A stretch of DNA of 64,000 bases from Gammaproteobacteria bacterium (GCA_016874095.1 VGVH01000001.1:186001-250000); one strand, 5' to 3'. Counted from the stretch's first letter, positions 37,659 to 46,368 are shown. Translations and numbers: made by a program. The notes: generated by a model not told the origin, from the sequence alone.

Positions 37659-38012
37659 TCAGTGCTTGACGGGCGATTCGCAGCCGCCCTTGCCCTTGCA
37701 GGAGTTCTTGCCGGCGCAGCCGCCGTCGCCGGACTTGCAGCCGCCCTGGCCCTTGCACTGGTTCTTGCCCTTGCAGGAGTGCTTGGCCGAGGCGCAGCCG
37801 CCCTTGCCCTTGCAGGAGTTCTTGCCGGCGCAGCCGCCGTCGCCGCTGCTGCAGCCGCCCTGGCCCTTGCACTGGTTCTGGCCCTTGCAGGAGTGCTTGT
37901 CGCCGCCCTCGTGTCCGCCCGCCATCGCCGTCTGGCCGAGCTGCGCCCCCGCGACCAGGCCTGCCGCGACACCGAGCAATGCCTTGTTGAACTTGCGTCG
38001 ATTGAAAGCCAT
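37659..38012 (-). CDS. bufA: Cys-rich bufferin-type RiPP precursor (BufA-like)
   Basis: A 117-residue precursor. Residues 1-31 form a signal peptide with a twin-arginine-like NRRKFNKALLG start and AMA cleavage region. The mature part is two 38-residue tandem repeats (39-76 and 77-114) of the pattern SCKGxNQCKGQGGC...CAGKNSCKGKGGC with six Cys each, 12 in all, rich in Gly and Lys. Such proteins with DUF692 and DUF2063 partners are periplasmic copper-binding bufferins in which Cys residues are modified. A good AGGGAGAACGAC ribosome site precedes ATG 38012. Which cysteines are modified cannot be read from the DNA. Confidence 0.82.
   Translation of the reverse strand: MAFNRRKFNKALLGVAAGLVAGAQLGQTAMAGGHEGGDKHSCKGQNQCKGQGGCSSGDGGCAGKNSCKGKGGCASAKHSCKGKNQCKGQGGCKSGDGGCAGKNSCKGKGGCESPVKH
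37681..37908 (-). repeat. 114-bp tandem duplication inside bufA
   Basis: The 114-nt unit at 37681-37794 is repeated at 37795-37908 with few differences, giving two in-frame 38-residue units. Within each unit, shorter CCCTTGCA-type blocks encode the CKG motifs. Near identity suggests a recent duplication of the metal-binding module. Confidence 0.85.
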
Positions 38013-38193
38013 GTCGTTCTCCCTGTGGTTGTCGGTTCGACCCGCGTCCGCAGTCTTGCCGCCGTATCATAGCCGCGGCCGTGACGAAGCCGATGCTCAC
38101 CGTGGGGAGTTCGCCGGACGGGAAACGGGCGCAGTAGCGCGGATCGGCACGGTGGGCTACCAGAACCGGCCGAACGTTGGCACTATCGCCCGA

Positions 38194-40170
38194 ATGACCC
38201 GCTCGCCGATTACGGCTGCATTGCTGGTGCTGCTCGCCGCAGGCCCTGCGATGGGCGACGGCTGGGCTTACTACGGCGGCGACCCCGGCGCGGGCCGTTT
38301 CTCGCCACTCCAGCAGATCGACCGCGGCAACGTCGGTGAGCTGCGCGAGGCCTGGCAATGGCGCCACGGCGACCTCGACCGCCACCCCGACCGCCGTGGC
38401 TTCGCCGGCTTCCAGGCGACGCCGATCCTGCTGCCCGACGCTGCCGGCGGGCACCTGGTGGTCTGCACGCCGTTCAACCGCATAGTCGCGCTCGACCCGG
38501 CGACCGGCCGCGAGCGCTGGAGTTACGACCCGAAGGTCACCCTCAGCAAGATCCCCACGCGCTTGAAGTGCCTGGGCGTGGCCTACTGGCACGACAGCCA
38601 GGCGACCGCCGGCAGCCACTGCGCGCACCGCCTCTACTCCGGCACGACCGACCGCCGACTGCTCGCCATCGACGCCGGCGACGGCCAACCCTGCGCCGGC
38701 TTCGGCACGAACGGCGCGGTGGACGTGAACGGGATCATCCAGGCGACTACCCCATCCCACCCGGACCCCTGGGGAACGCTGTTCTCGGCACCGCCCGTGG
38801 TCGTAAACGGCGTGGTGGTGATCGGCAACATCAACAACATGAAGAACCAGTTCGTCGAGGCGCCGAGCGGGGCGGTGCGCGCCTTCGACGGCCGCAGCGG
38901 CGCGCTGCGCTGGTCGTTCGACCCGGTGCCGCGCAACGAGCAGGACCCGCAAAGACTCGCTGCGCTGGGCTGGACGCGCGAGAGCGTGGATCGCACGGGC
39001 GGGGCGAACGTCTGGTCGCTGATGTCGGTGGACGAAGCCCGCGACCTGGTGTTCCTGCCGACGGCGAGCGCTGCACCGAACTTCTTCGGCGGCACGCGCC
39101 CCGGCGACAACCGCTACGCGAATTCGGTGGTGGCGCTGCGCGGCGCAACAGGCGAAGTGGTGTGGCACTTCCAGACGATCCACCACGACGTCTGGGACTG
39201 GGACGTACCAACACACCCGATCCTGGTGGACGTGCCGATCGACGGCACACCGAAACCGGCCGTCGTGCAGCTGACGAAGCAGGGCCTGGTGTTCGTGCTG
39301 GACCGCGAGACGGGCGTGCCGCTGATCCCGGTGGAGGAGCGCCCGGTGCCGACGGACGGCGTGCCGGGCGAACAACTGTCACCGACGCAGCCGTTCCCGG
39401 TGCGCCCGCCTTCACTGGTGAGAAGCGGGATCACTCCGGACGATGCCTGGGGCGTGACGCCCTGGGACCGCAACTCCTGCAAGAAATGGATCGCGAGCGC
39501 CCGCACCGGCCCGATCTACACGCCACCCTCGACCGACGGCTGGATCATGTACCCCGGCACCGCCGGCGGCATGAACTGGGGCGGCGGGGCCTACGACCCG
39601 AGGCGCAACATCCTCGTCACCAGCACCTCGCAAGTCGGCATGTGGCTGCGCCTCTTCAAGAACGACGACGTGGCGCTCGAGAAAGACTTCGACGCGTCCG
39701 CCGGCGCGCCGCAGGGCCGCCCCGCCGTGATCCGCGGCACGCCCTACGCGCTGGAACAGAAAATCCTGATGAGCCCGTCGTTCATGCCCTGCACCGCCCC
39801 GCCCTGGTCGACGCTCGTCGCCGTGGACCTCGCGAAGGGCACGATCGCCTGGAACGTCCCCCTCGGCACGATCGAAGGCCTCTCCCCGCTGCCCATCCCG
39901 CTCGAGTGGGGCTCCCCGACCGCCGGCGGCGCGATCGCCACCGCAGGCGGCCTCGTCTTCATCGGCGCCACCGCAGATCGGCGCATCCGCGCGTTCGACA
40001 TCGACACCGGCAAGGTCGTCTGGAGCCAGCGCACCCCCGTCGCCTCGCACGCCACCCCGATGACCTACGAGTACCGCGGCAAGCAGTACGTAGTGATTGC
40101 TTCGGGCGGGCACATGTTTATCAATGCGGCGGATATCAACGACTACTTGATTGCGTATGCGTTGCCTTAA
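38194..40170 (+). CDS. PQQ-dependent dehydrogenase (quinoprotein glucose dehydrogenase type)
   Basis: A 658-residue periplasmic beta-propeller dehydrogenase: signal peptide (ITAALLVLLAAGPAMG), then DGWAYYGGDPGAGRFSPLQQI, the first blade motif (PFNRIVALDPATGRERWSYDP), HFQTIHHDVWDWDVPTHPIL (PQQ-site W-docking segment), KQGLVFVLDRETG and GGLVFIGATADRRIRAFD. There are no N-terminal membrane helices like those of E. coli Gcd, so it is likely soluble; the electron acceptor is unknown. ATG at 38194 is chosen because upstream frame sequence is antisense to the buf genes. It is divergent from bufA, with 181 nt between them. Confidence 0.88.
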   Translation: MTRSPITAALLVLLAAGPAMGDGWAYYGGDPGAGRFSPLQQIDRGNVGELREAWQWRHGDLDRHPDRRGFAGFQATPILLPDAAGGHLVVCTPFNRIVALDPATGRERWSYDPKVTLSKIPTRLKCLGVAYWHDSQATAGSHCAHRLYSGTTDRRLLAIDAGDGQPCAGFGTNGAVDVNGIIQATTPSHPDPWGTLFSAPPVVVNGVVVIGNINNMKNQFVEAPSGAVRAFDGRSGALRWSFDPVPRNEQDPQRLAALGWTRESVDRTGGANVWSLMSVDEARDLVFLPTASAAPNFFGGTRPGDNRYANSVVALRGATGEVVWHFQTIHHDVWDWDVPTHPILVDVPIDGTPKPAVVQLTKQGLVFVLDRETGVPLIPVEERPVPTDGVPGEQLSPTQPFPVRPPSLVRSGITPDDAWGVTPWDRNSCKKWIASARTGPIYTPPSTDGWIMYPGTAGGMNWGGGAYDPRRNILVTSTSQVGMWLRLFKNDDVALEKDFDASAGAPQGRPAVIRGTPYALEQKILMSPSFMPCTAPPWSTLVAVDLAKGTIAWNVPLGTIEGLSPLPIPLEWGSPTAGGAIATAGGLVFIGATADRRIRAFDIDTGKVVWSQRTPVASHATPMTYEYRGKQYVVIASGGHMFINAADINDYLIAYALP

Positions 40171-40385
40171 GGGGCCGTAGCCTTTGCCGGCTATCGCTGG
40201 TCTTGATGGGCTGCGCCAGCAGAGGTCGTCCTAACGGCACGATCAAATGGGATCGGATCTGGAGGGCCTTAGTCGGTTCTCGGCCAGCACTGACGGGGGG
40301 GCAGACAGGCACCGGTTTCGCCTGATCGCGATACCGCTCCGGCCTATCATGGCGGTATCCACTTCGCCCCGGGACGGTTCCGGCC

Positions 40386-41111
40386 ATGACCACCCTCGTC
40401 CACTACAGCCTCGCCGACGGCATCGCCACCCTTACGCTCGACGACGGCAAGCGCAACGCCCTGTCGCCGGCGATGTTCAGGGACATCTACGCCGCCCTCG
40501 ATCGGGCCGAGGCCGATCGCGCCATCGTCATCCTCACCGGGCGGGAGCAGGTGTTCTCCGCCGGCTTCGATCTCAAGGTCATGAAGGCCGGTGGCCTCGA
40601 CACCCTGCGCATGCTCAGGGCCGGGTACTCGCTCACCGCGCGGGTCCTGGCTTATCCGTACCCGGTCATCACCGCCTGCAACGGCCATGTGCTCGCGATG
40701 GGCGTGTTCCTGATGCTCTCGACCGATTACGCGATCGGCACCCGCGGCGACTTCCGCGTGGCCGCCAACGAGGTCGCCATCGGCATGACCATGCCGCGCG
40801 TCGCCGCGGCGATGCTGCGGCATCGGCTCGCCCCCGCGGACTACCAGGCCGCCGTGACCCTGTCGCAGTACTTCCCGGTCGAGGAGGCCCTGCGTGCCGG
40901 GTTCTTCCATGAGCTGACCGAGGCCCCGCAGCTCATGCAACGCGCGCGCGAGCTCGCCGCCGGTTTCGCCAAGCTCGATAGGGCGTCGCACACCGCGTCG
41001 AAGCGGCGCATCCGCGGGCCGCTGATCCGTTATATCCGTCGCAGCGTGCCGCTCGATCTGGTGGACGCGGCCTGGGCGGCCATCTGGGCGGCGCGGCGGG
41101 GCAAGGGCTGA
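40386..41111 (+). CDS. Enoyl-CoA hydratase/isomerase (crotonase) family protein
   Basis: A 241-residue crotonase-fold protein. LTLDDGKRNALSPAMF, then GREQVFSAGFDLKVM (oxyanion-hole segment), VITACNGHVLAMGVFLMLSTDYAIG (second oxyanion segment) and EVAIGMTMPRV are visible. The second catalytic Glu of classical hydratases is not evident in GMTMPRVAAAM, so isomerase or another thioester chemistry is possible. ATG start at 40386. The 215-nt gap before it (40171-40385) shows no gene. Confidence 0.85.
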   Translation: MTTLVHYSLADGIATLTLDDGKRNALSPAMFRDIYAALDRAEADRAIVILTGREQVFSAGFDLKVMKAGGLDTLRMLRAGYSLTARVLAYPYPVITACNGHVLAMGVFLMLSTDYAIGTRGDFRVAANEVAIGMTMPRVAAAMLRHRLAPADYQAAVTLSQYFPVEEALRAGFFHELTEAPQLMQRARELAAGFAKLDRASHTASKRRIRGPLIRYIRRSVPLDLVDAAWAAIWAARRGKG

Positions 41112-41279
41112 AAACTCATTGAAGACAATAGGCTAAAGTTTTCACTGCCAATTAATACTGATAACTGTCAATAAGCCCCGGACCGCCCCGCGACCAGCCA
41201 GCCTGCCGCCCGCGACGCCCGGTGCCCACTGCGCTATATAGAGTCGTTTCCGGCACCCGCAGATACCAAGGTCACGCCC

Positions 41280-42044
41280 ATGATTACTCCAGCACTCCGC
41301 ATCACCGCCTGCTTCCTCCTCGGCTTCACGGCACTCGGCGCCGCCGCCGAGGACCAGCCCGTCCCCCGCCACCCCAAGGCACCGCCGCCGCCCGACCAGT
41401 TCTACACGCACAGCGGCTTCGAGGGTCGCGAGGCCGAACTCGGCAACGCCGTCATGGAGGCGATCCGCAAGGCCGGGCCCGAGCGCGGGGTCGCCACGCA
41501 GTTCAACGCCGAGCAGCAGGCGGACGTCGGCCTCGCGGTGGCGCGCGCGATCCAGGTGATCAGCGTCACCGAGCCCTACCAGCACGAGTTGAACGATGCC
41601 CTCGTCAAGGCCCAGCTCACGGCGCTGCAGTTCGCCAAGAACAACAGGATGATCGCCAAGTACGTCGACCACGAGGCCCTCACCCAGACGCCGATGCTCC
41701 TGCGCGTCGGCAAGCTGATGTCCCAGGGCGGCAGCCCCGAGCTCGGGATCATCGCCATAACCGAGCGCACCGCCTGCTTCTACCAGCTGGTGCTCGACTA
41801 CCAGCGCGACGGCATGACCATGCGCTGGAAGTCGCCCTACGGCGTCGTCCTCGCCGCCGGCACGCCCATCGGCCAGTTCAACATGACCGAGCAGGAAGTC
41901 CACGAGATTTTCACCATCCCGGCCATGCAGAAGCGCGCCGCGGTGATGGGCATGGAACTTGAGTTCTCGCCCTGGCAGGCCGACGGCTGGATCACGATGA
42001 CGGCGCGGATGGCGAAGACGGTCGCCGCTGCTGCCGCCCGCTAG
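41280..42044 (+). CDS. Secreted protein of unknown function
   Basis: A 254-residue precursor with a signal peptide (LRITACFLLGFTALGAAA). The mature part is mostly helical with HSGFEGREAELGNAVMEAIRKAG and a central helix-rich part. No family recognised. ATG start at 41280. It is preceded by a short AT-rich stretch (about 41110-41175) with a GAAAACT/AGTTTTC inverted repeat (41110-41116 and 41137-41143) and ACTG repeats. It is convergent with the DUF3106 gene, overlapping it by 4 bp. Confidence 0.6.
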   Translation: MITPALRITACFLLGFTALGAAAEDQPVPRHPKAPPPPDQFYTHSGFEGREAELGNAVMEAIRKAGPERGVATQFNAEQQADVGLAVARAIQVISVTEPYQHELNDALVKAQLTALQFAKNNRMIAKYVDHEALTQTPMLLRVGKLMSQGGSPELGIIAITERTACFYQLVLDYQRDGMTMRWKSPYGVVLAAGTPIGQFNMTEQEVHEIFTIPAMQKRAAVMGMELEFSPWQADGWITMTARMAKTVAAAAAR

Positions 42045-42532
42045 TCGGCCGGCCTCCGCTGCGGGGCGTCCCGCAACCGCGGTGGCGGCGGCGGCCGGTC
42101 GCCGTGGCGCCTGCGCCATTCCTCGCGCAGCCGCGCCCGCTCCTCGGGTTCGAGCTGGCGGAAGCGCTCGAAGCTGCGCCGCAGGCGGGCCCGCTCGAGC
42201 GGCGTCAGCTCCTGGAAGCGCTGGTAGTGGCGGCGCAGGCGCTCTTTCTGCCAGGGCTTCAGCTCCTGCCACATCCCGAAGCGCGCGTTGGCGGCGCGGC
42301 GCTGGTCCGGGCTCATGCCTTGCCAGCGCAACGAGCCGGCGGCGAGGCGCTGCTGGCGCTCGGCCGCCATCGTGCTCCACTGCGACTCCAGCGGCGCGAG
42401 CAACTGCCGCTGCTCCTCGCTCAACGCCGACCACTCGATGCCCGGCGCGGCCGGTGGCTCGTCGGCCCGAACCGCGAAAGCCGGCGCCAGCAGCAATAGA
42501 ACCGTGATCGCGACAGCGCGCAGGTTATTCAT
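42041..42532 (-). CDS. DUF3106 family secreted protein
   Basis: A 163-residue precursor with a signal peptide (VAITVLLLLAPAFAVRA). It then has repeated Arg/Glu/Trp-rich helices of the DUF3106 type: WSALSEEQRQLLAPLESQW, RWQGMSPDQRRAANARFGMW, LKPWQKERLRRHYQRFQEL and RFRQLEPEERARLREEWRR. The function is unknown; the repeats look like CpxP/Spy-style helical modules. ATG at 42532 overlaps the preceding small gene. It is the last gene of the sigma-factor operon. Confidence 0.78.
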   Translation of the reverse strand: MNNLRAVAITVLLLLAPAFAVRADEPPAAPGIEWSALSEEQRQLLAPLESQWSTMAAERQQRLAAGSLRWQGMSPDQRRAANARFGMWQELKPWQKERLRRHYQRFQELTPLERARLRRSFERFRQLEPEERARLREEWRRRHGDRPPPPPRLRDAPQRRPAD

Positions 42533-42767
42533 CGTTGTTGCCCTCCGCATCCCCGATCCTTGCATCGCCGTCGCCTTTTCCGTCGTTCCTCAGCACCAGG
42601 TCGAGCAGGCCGATCCAGTCCTCGCCGCTTTCCTCGCCAACCCAGTCGCCGAGAAACTCGAGCAGCTCCGGGCTGGGAGCGATCTCCGCGTCCTCCGCGA
42701 GCGCCGCGGCAGCGGCGAGCGCGAGGACGAACAGGGCGGTCTTGCGTTGCGGGACATGACCGGTCAT
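42525..42767 (-). CDS. Small acidic exported protein
   Basis: An 80-residue precursor: signal peptide (TALFVLALAAAAALA) followed by a strongly acidic mature part (LLEFLGDWVGEESGEDW, ending in Asp/Glu/Asn-rich residues). The sequence is anti-sigma-operon-specific in position but has no domain I recognise. It overlaps the DUF3106 start by 8 nt and begins 4 nt after the anti-sigma-like gene. Confidence 0.6.
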   Translation of the reverse strand: MTGHVPQRKTALFVLALAAAAALAEDAEIAPSPELLEFLGDWVGEESGEDWIGLLDLVLRNDGKGDGDARIGDAEGNNDE

Positions 42768-42771
42768 GCGC

Positions 42772-43170
42772 TCAGCCCGCGCGCTCCGGGCCGCCCTGCA
42801 GCTGCGGCTGGCTGTCCAGCCATTTGTAGAACTCCAGCTCCTCGAGCATTTCCAGGCTGTCTTCTGCCAGCAGCAGCTCCAGTTCCAGCGCCGGATCCGC
42901 CCCGTCGATCGACGGCGCGACCGGCGACAGCGGCCCGCCGCGGCCGGGCCACAGCGCGATGGCGAGCGCGGCGAGGGCGGCGGCGCCCAATGCCGGTTGC
43001 CAGCCGGAACCGAGCCCGGCCGGCCGGTGCCCGGCGTGATCGAGCTCGGCGAGCACCTGCTGGCGGGCGCGATTCAGTCGCGAGCGGGTCGGCCCGTCGA
43101 TGGCGTCGGCCTGCTCGCGCAGCGCGTCGCGCAGCCGGGTTTCAAATCGGTCTTCCTTGTCGTCGGTCAT
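42772..43170 (-). CDS. Anti-sigma-factor-like single-pass membrane protein
   Basis: A 132-residue protein with an N-terminal cytosolic segment (FETRLRDALREQADAIDGPTR), one membrane helix (PALGAAALAALAIALW) and a C-terminal exported acidic part (LELELLLAEDSLEMLEELEF). It resembles DUF3619-type proteins found beside ECF sigma genes. It probably binds the sigma factor encoded just upstream; the start ATG at 43170 overlaps that gene's stop. The role is inferred from position. Confidence 0.65.
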   Translation of the reverse strand: MTDDKEDRFETRLRDALREQADAIDGPTRSRLNRARQQVLAELDHAGHRPAGLGSGWQPALGAAALAALAIALWPGRGGPLSPVAPSIDGADPALELELLLAEDSLEMLEELEFYKWLDSQPQLQGGPERAG

Positions 43171-43784
43171 GACCAGTGGTCCCCCATTTTTTCGCGCAGC
43201 GCGTGCACCGCGCGGGAGTAATGCGTCTTTACGCTGCCCTCCGAGCACCCCATCGCCGTCGCCGTTTCCGCCACGTCCAGACCCTCCAGAGAGCGCAGCA
43301 GGAAGGCCTGCTGCTGGCGCGCGGGGAGCCCGGACACGGCTGCTTCGAGCGCCGCCATCGCGTCGGCGGCACCGACCCGGGCGTCCGGCCGGTCGGACTC
43401 CGGTGCCGGCGCGGCGAGCAGCGGATCCTCGGCGTCTTCATCGTTCGCGCGCGGCGTGAAGAACGCGAGCACCCGCCGGCGGACAGTGCCGCGGCGCTGG
43501 TGATCGAGGATACGATTCTGCAGGATGCGGAAGAACAGCAGCGGCCATTCCGCCTCCGGCGCCTGCGCATAGCGGCGGACCAGCCGCAGCATGGTGTCCT
43601 GCACGATGTCGAGCGCGTCGTCGGTGTCACGCACGGCGTAGCGGGCCATCCGGAAAGCGCGCCGCTCGACGCCGGCGAGAAACCGTTCCATGGCGGCGCG
43701 ATCCGGCAGAGACGCCTCCTTCGCTGGCGCGCCCGCGAACGTCGGCGCGACAGTCATCACGAGCATCGATCGGGTCGCAGGCAT
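43167..43784 (-). CDS. ECF-type RNA polymerase sigma factor
   Basis: A 205-residue sigma70-family factor. Region 2 is FRMARYAVRDTDDALDIVQDTMLRLVRRY with FRILQNRILDHQRR. Region 4 is LPARQQQAFLLRSLEGLDVAETATAMGCSEGSVKTHYSRAVHALRE. It would direct RNA polymerase to a small stress regulon including its own operon. Starts at 43784, 43766 or 43757 are all possible. First gene of the four-gene operon. Confidence 0.88.
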   Translation of the reverse strand: MPATRSMLVMTVAPTFAGAPAKEASLPDRAAMERFLAGVERRAFRMARYAVRDTDDALDIVQDTMLRLVRRYAQAPEAEWPLLFFRILQNRILDHQRRGTVRRRVLAFFTPRANDEDAEDPLLAAPAPESDRPDARVGAADAMAALEAAVSGLPARQQQAFLLRSLEGLDVAETATAMGCSEGSVKTHYSRAVHALREKMGDHWS

Positions 43785-43980
43785 AGCATAGACCGCTCGT
43801 CGTTGTCGCCCGCCAGCACCGCCGGCCGGGTGTATTCGACGGTTCACCAGTGGGTTACAACGCAGCAGGGAAGGAACGGTTGACTGGACGCCGGCGCGCC
43901 GGGGTCGGTCTTTTTGTTCACCAGCGCAACGCCGCTGGCAGCTTAGGCGGGCATGCGCCGCTGAAGCCGAAGGAATGGCG

Positions 43981-44118
43981 TTCAAGTTACTGTTTTAAAA
44001 AAAGAATGTTGATTCGATCAAAAATTGCCCAGCTTGCCATAACTGCTGATTTTCGGGGCCTTGGGGGGCGCCGCCAGTCATCATCCACAGTGTTATCCAC
44101 AGTTTTTGTGGACAAATG
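43981..44118. promoter_or_regulatory. AT-rich stretch and three DnaA-box-like 9-mers upstream of priA
   Basis: The 384-nt gap between the divergent sigma and priA genes carries an AT-rich stretch (43981-44026) that is unusual in this GC-rich window. About 55 nt further come TCATCCACA (44081-44089), TTATCCACA (44093-44101, perfect DnaA-box consensus) and, on the minus strand, TTGTCCACA (44107-44115). This is DnaA-binding architecture: either control of priA or part of an origin-like region. No ORF in the gap looks real. Confidence 0.6.
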
Positions 44119-44168
44119 ATGCGCCGCGCCAAATCAACGCCTTACACGCGCCAGCGGGAGCTCGCGCG

Positions 44169-46352
44169 ATGATTCTGCGCGTCGCCATCGATGCACCGCT
44201 GCTGCAGCTGTTCGATTATCTGCCACCGGCGAGCGGCGACGCACGGCCGGGTTGCCGCGTGCGCGTGCCCTTCGGTCGCGGCCAGCGTGTCGGCCTGGTC
44301 GTGGCAATCGCCGCGGAGTCGACCCTGCCTTCCGGAAAATTGCGCCGGGCGTTCGCGCTGCTCGACGCGGCGCCGTTGCTCGACGCTGAAATGCTGGCGC
44401 TGCTCGAATGGGCTGCCGGTTACTACCAGCATCCGCCCGGAGAGGTGTACGCGACCGCGCTGCCCGTCCTGTTGCGCGCGGGTCGGACGACCGACGCCGG
44501 TGCACTGATCTGGCGCATCACGACCGACGGCCGCGAGGCGCTGCTGGCGGGCGAGCCGCGCCGCGCACCTGCGCAACGGCGGGTCCTCGAATCGCTGGGA
44601 GCCGCCGCGGCGGGCCTCGGCAGCGCTGCACTGGCTCGACTGAGCGCAACCTGGCCGGCCGCAGTCCGCGCGCTCGAGGGTCGCGGCTGGGTGCGCCGCG
44701 AACGGGAGGACGGCTGGGTCAGCGAGCCGGTCGCCGCGGACCGGCCACCGGCGCTGAACCCGGCGCAGGCGGCGGCGGTGCAGGACATCGCTGCCGCGCG
44801 CGGCTTCCAGCCCTTCCTTGTGCAGGGGATCACCGGCAGCGGCAAGACCGAGGTGTACCTCCATGCGATTGCCGCAGCGCTGGCCGCAGGTAGGCAGAGC
44901 CTCGTGCTCGTGCCGGAGATCGGGCTCACGCCGCAGCTGGTCGCGCGATTCCGCCGGCGCTTCCCCGACACCGGCATCGTGGTGCTCCACTCGGGCCTGA
45001 CCGACACCGAGCGCCTGACGGCCTGGCTGCGGGCGCGCGACGGCCGCGCCGGCATCGTCATCGGCACACGCTCCGCGATCTTCACCCCGCTGCAGCAGGC
45101 CGGACTCATCGTCGTGGACGAGGAACACGATGGTTCCTTCAAGCAGCAGGAGGGCTTCCGCTACTCCGCCCGCGACCTGGCGGTCTGGCGGGCGCGCCAG
45201 CTCGGCGTGCCGATCCTGCTCGGCTCGGCCACGCCGTCGCTCGAGAGCCTGGCGAACGCCGAGGCAGGCCGATACCGCCGACTGCGGCTGCCGGAGCGCG
45301 CCGGCAGCGCGAAGCCGCCGGCAGTCCAGCTCGTGGACCTGCGCCGCCAGATCGCCACCGACGGCCTGTCGCCGCCGCTGGTCGCAGCGATCGGCCGCCA
45401 CCTGGACGCCGGCGGGCAGGTGCTGCTGTACCTGAACCGCCGCGGCTTTGCACCGACGCTGCTCTGCACGGACTGCGGCAAGTGCCTGGAGTGCACGCGC
45501 TGCGACGCGCGGCTCGTCCTGCACCTGCGCGAGCGGCGCCTCACTTGCCACCACTGCGACGCCATGCGCCCGATCCCCGATCACTGTCCGCACTGCCAGG
45601 GGCCGTTGTATCCGGTCGGCCAGGGCACGGAAAGACTCGAGTCCGCGCTCGCGGCGCTGTTCCCGAACCACCCGCTCCTGCGGATAGACCGCGACACCAC
45701 CCGTGCGCGTGGCGAAATCGAGCGGCGCCTGGCGGCAGTGGCCGCGGGCGAGGCCCGCATCCTGCTCGGCACGCAGATGCTGACCAAGGGCCACGATTTC
45801 CCGCTGGTGACCCTGGTCGGGATCGTCGATGCGGACCAGGGCCTCTTCGGCGCAGACTTCCGCGCGAGCGAGCGGCTCGCGCAGACCTTCGTGCAGGTCG
45901 CCGGCCGCGCCGGTCGCAGTGAACGTGCCGGCGAAGTGGTGCTCCAGACCCTGTTCCCGGATCACCCGCTGCTCAGGCTCCTGGTGAGCGAAGGCTACGA
46001 GCGCTTCGCGGCCGCGGCGCTGGCGGAGCGGCGCGCCGCCGGCTGGCCACCCTACAGCCACCTGGCGCTGCTGCGGGCCGATGCCACGACGCGCAACGGT
46101 GCGCTCGACTTCCTGGCCGCGGCGCGCACGCTCGCCGAGTCCCTGGAGTCGATGGGCGTGCGGCTGCTCGGCCCTGCGCCGGCACCCATGGAGAAACGCG
46201 GCGGCCGCTACCGGGCACAGCTGGTCGCCGAATCATCGGATCGCGCAAGGCTGCAGCAGTTCATCGGCCGCTGGCGCCCGGCGCTGGAACAGCTGGCGGG
46301 CGCCCGGCGCAATCGCTGGTCGCTCGACGTGGATCCGGTGGAACTGTATTGA
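44169..46352 (+). CDS. priA: Primosomal replication restart helicase PriA
   Basis: PriA reloads the replisome at stalled forks. At 727 residues it has normal length. Visible are the N-terminal DNA-binding part (ILRVAIDAPLLQLFDYLPP), Walker A GITGSGKTEVYLHAIAAAL, motif II VDEEHDGSFKQQEGFRYSARDLA, GSATPSLESL, the zinc-binding cysteines CTDCGKCLECTRCDARL/CHHCDA/CPHC, GTQMLTKGHDFPLVTLVGI and QVAGRAGRSERAGEV. ATG start at 44169. Confidence 0.96.
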   Translation: MILRVAIDAPLLQLFDYLPPASGDARPGCRVRVPFGRGQRVGLVVAIAAESTLPSGKLRRAFALLDAAPLLDAEMLALLEWAAGYYQHPPGEVYATALPVLLRAGRTTDAGALIWRITTDGREALLAGEPRRAPAQRRVLESLGAAAAGLGSAALARLSATWPAAVRALEGRGWVRREREDGWVSEPVAADRPPALNPAQAAAVQDIAAARGFQPFLVQGITGSGKTEVYLHAIAAALAAGRQSLVLVPEIGLTPQLVARFRRRFPDTGIVVLHSGLTDTERLTAWLRARDGRAGIVIGTRSAIFTPLQQAGLIVVDEEHDGSFKQQEGFRYSARDLAVWRARQLGVPILLGSATPSLESLANAEAGRYRRLRLPERAGSAKPPAVQLVDLRRQIATDGLSPPLVAAIGRHLDAGGQVLLYLNRRGFAPTLLCTDCGKCLECTRCDARLVLHLRERRLTCHHCDAMRPIPDHCPHCQGPLYPVGQGTERLESALAALFPNHPLLRIDRDTTRARGEIERRLAAVAAGEARILLGTQMLTKGHDFPLVTLVGIVDADQGLFGADFRASERLAQTFVQVAGRAGRSERAGEVVLQTLFPDHPLLRLLVSEGYERFAAAALAERRAAGWPPYSHLALLRADATTRNGALDFLAAARTLAESLESMGVRLLGPAPAPMEKRGGRYRAQLVAESSDRARLQQFIGRWRPALEQLAGARRNRWSLDVDPVELY

Positions 46353-46368
46353 GCCGTATAATTTCCGG

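Noticed and set aside
37681-37908. Repeated short blocks that resemble a CRISPR or minisatellite array
   Set aside because: They are in-frame CKG codon blocks of the RiPP precursor with no regular spacers.
43850-44119. 89-codon frame in the sigma-priA gap
   Set aside because: No signal, domain or ribosome site, and it spans the DnaA-box region; not coding-like.
46357-46362. TATAAT before argS as evidence for a leaderless argS promoter
   Set aside because: No -35 element at a suitable distance; the position may be coincidental, so it is only mentioned in the gene entry.
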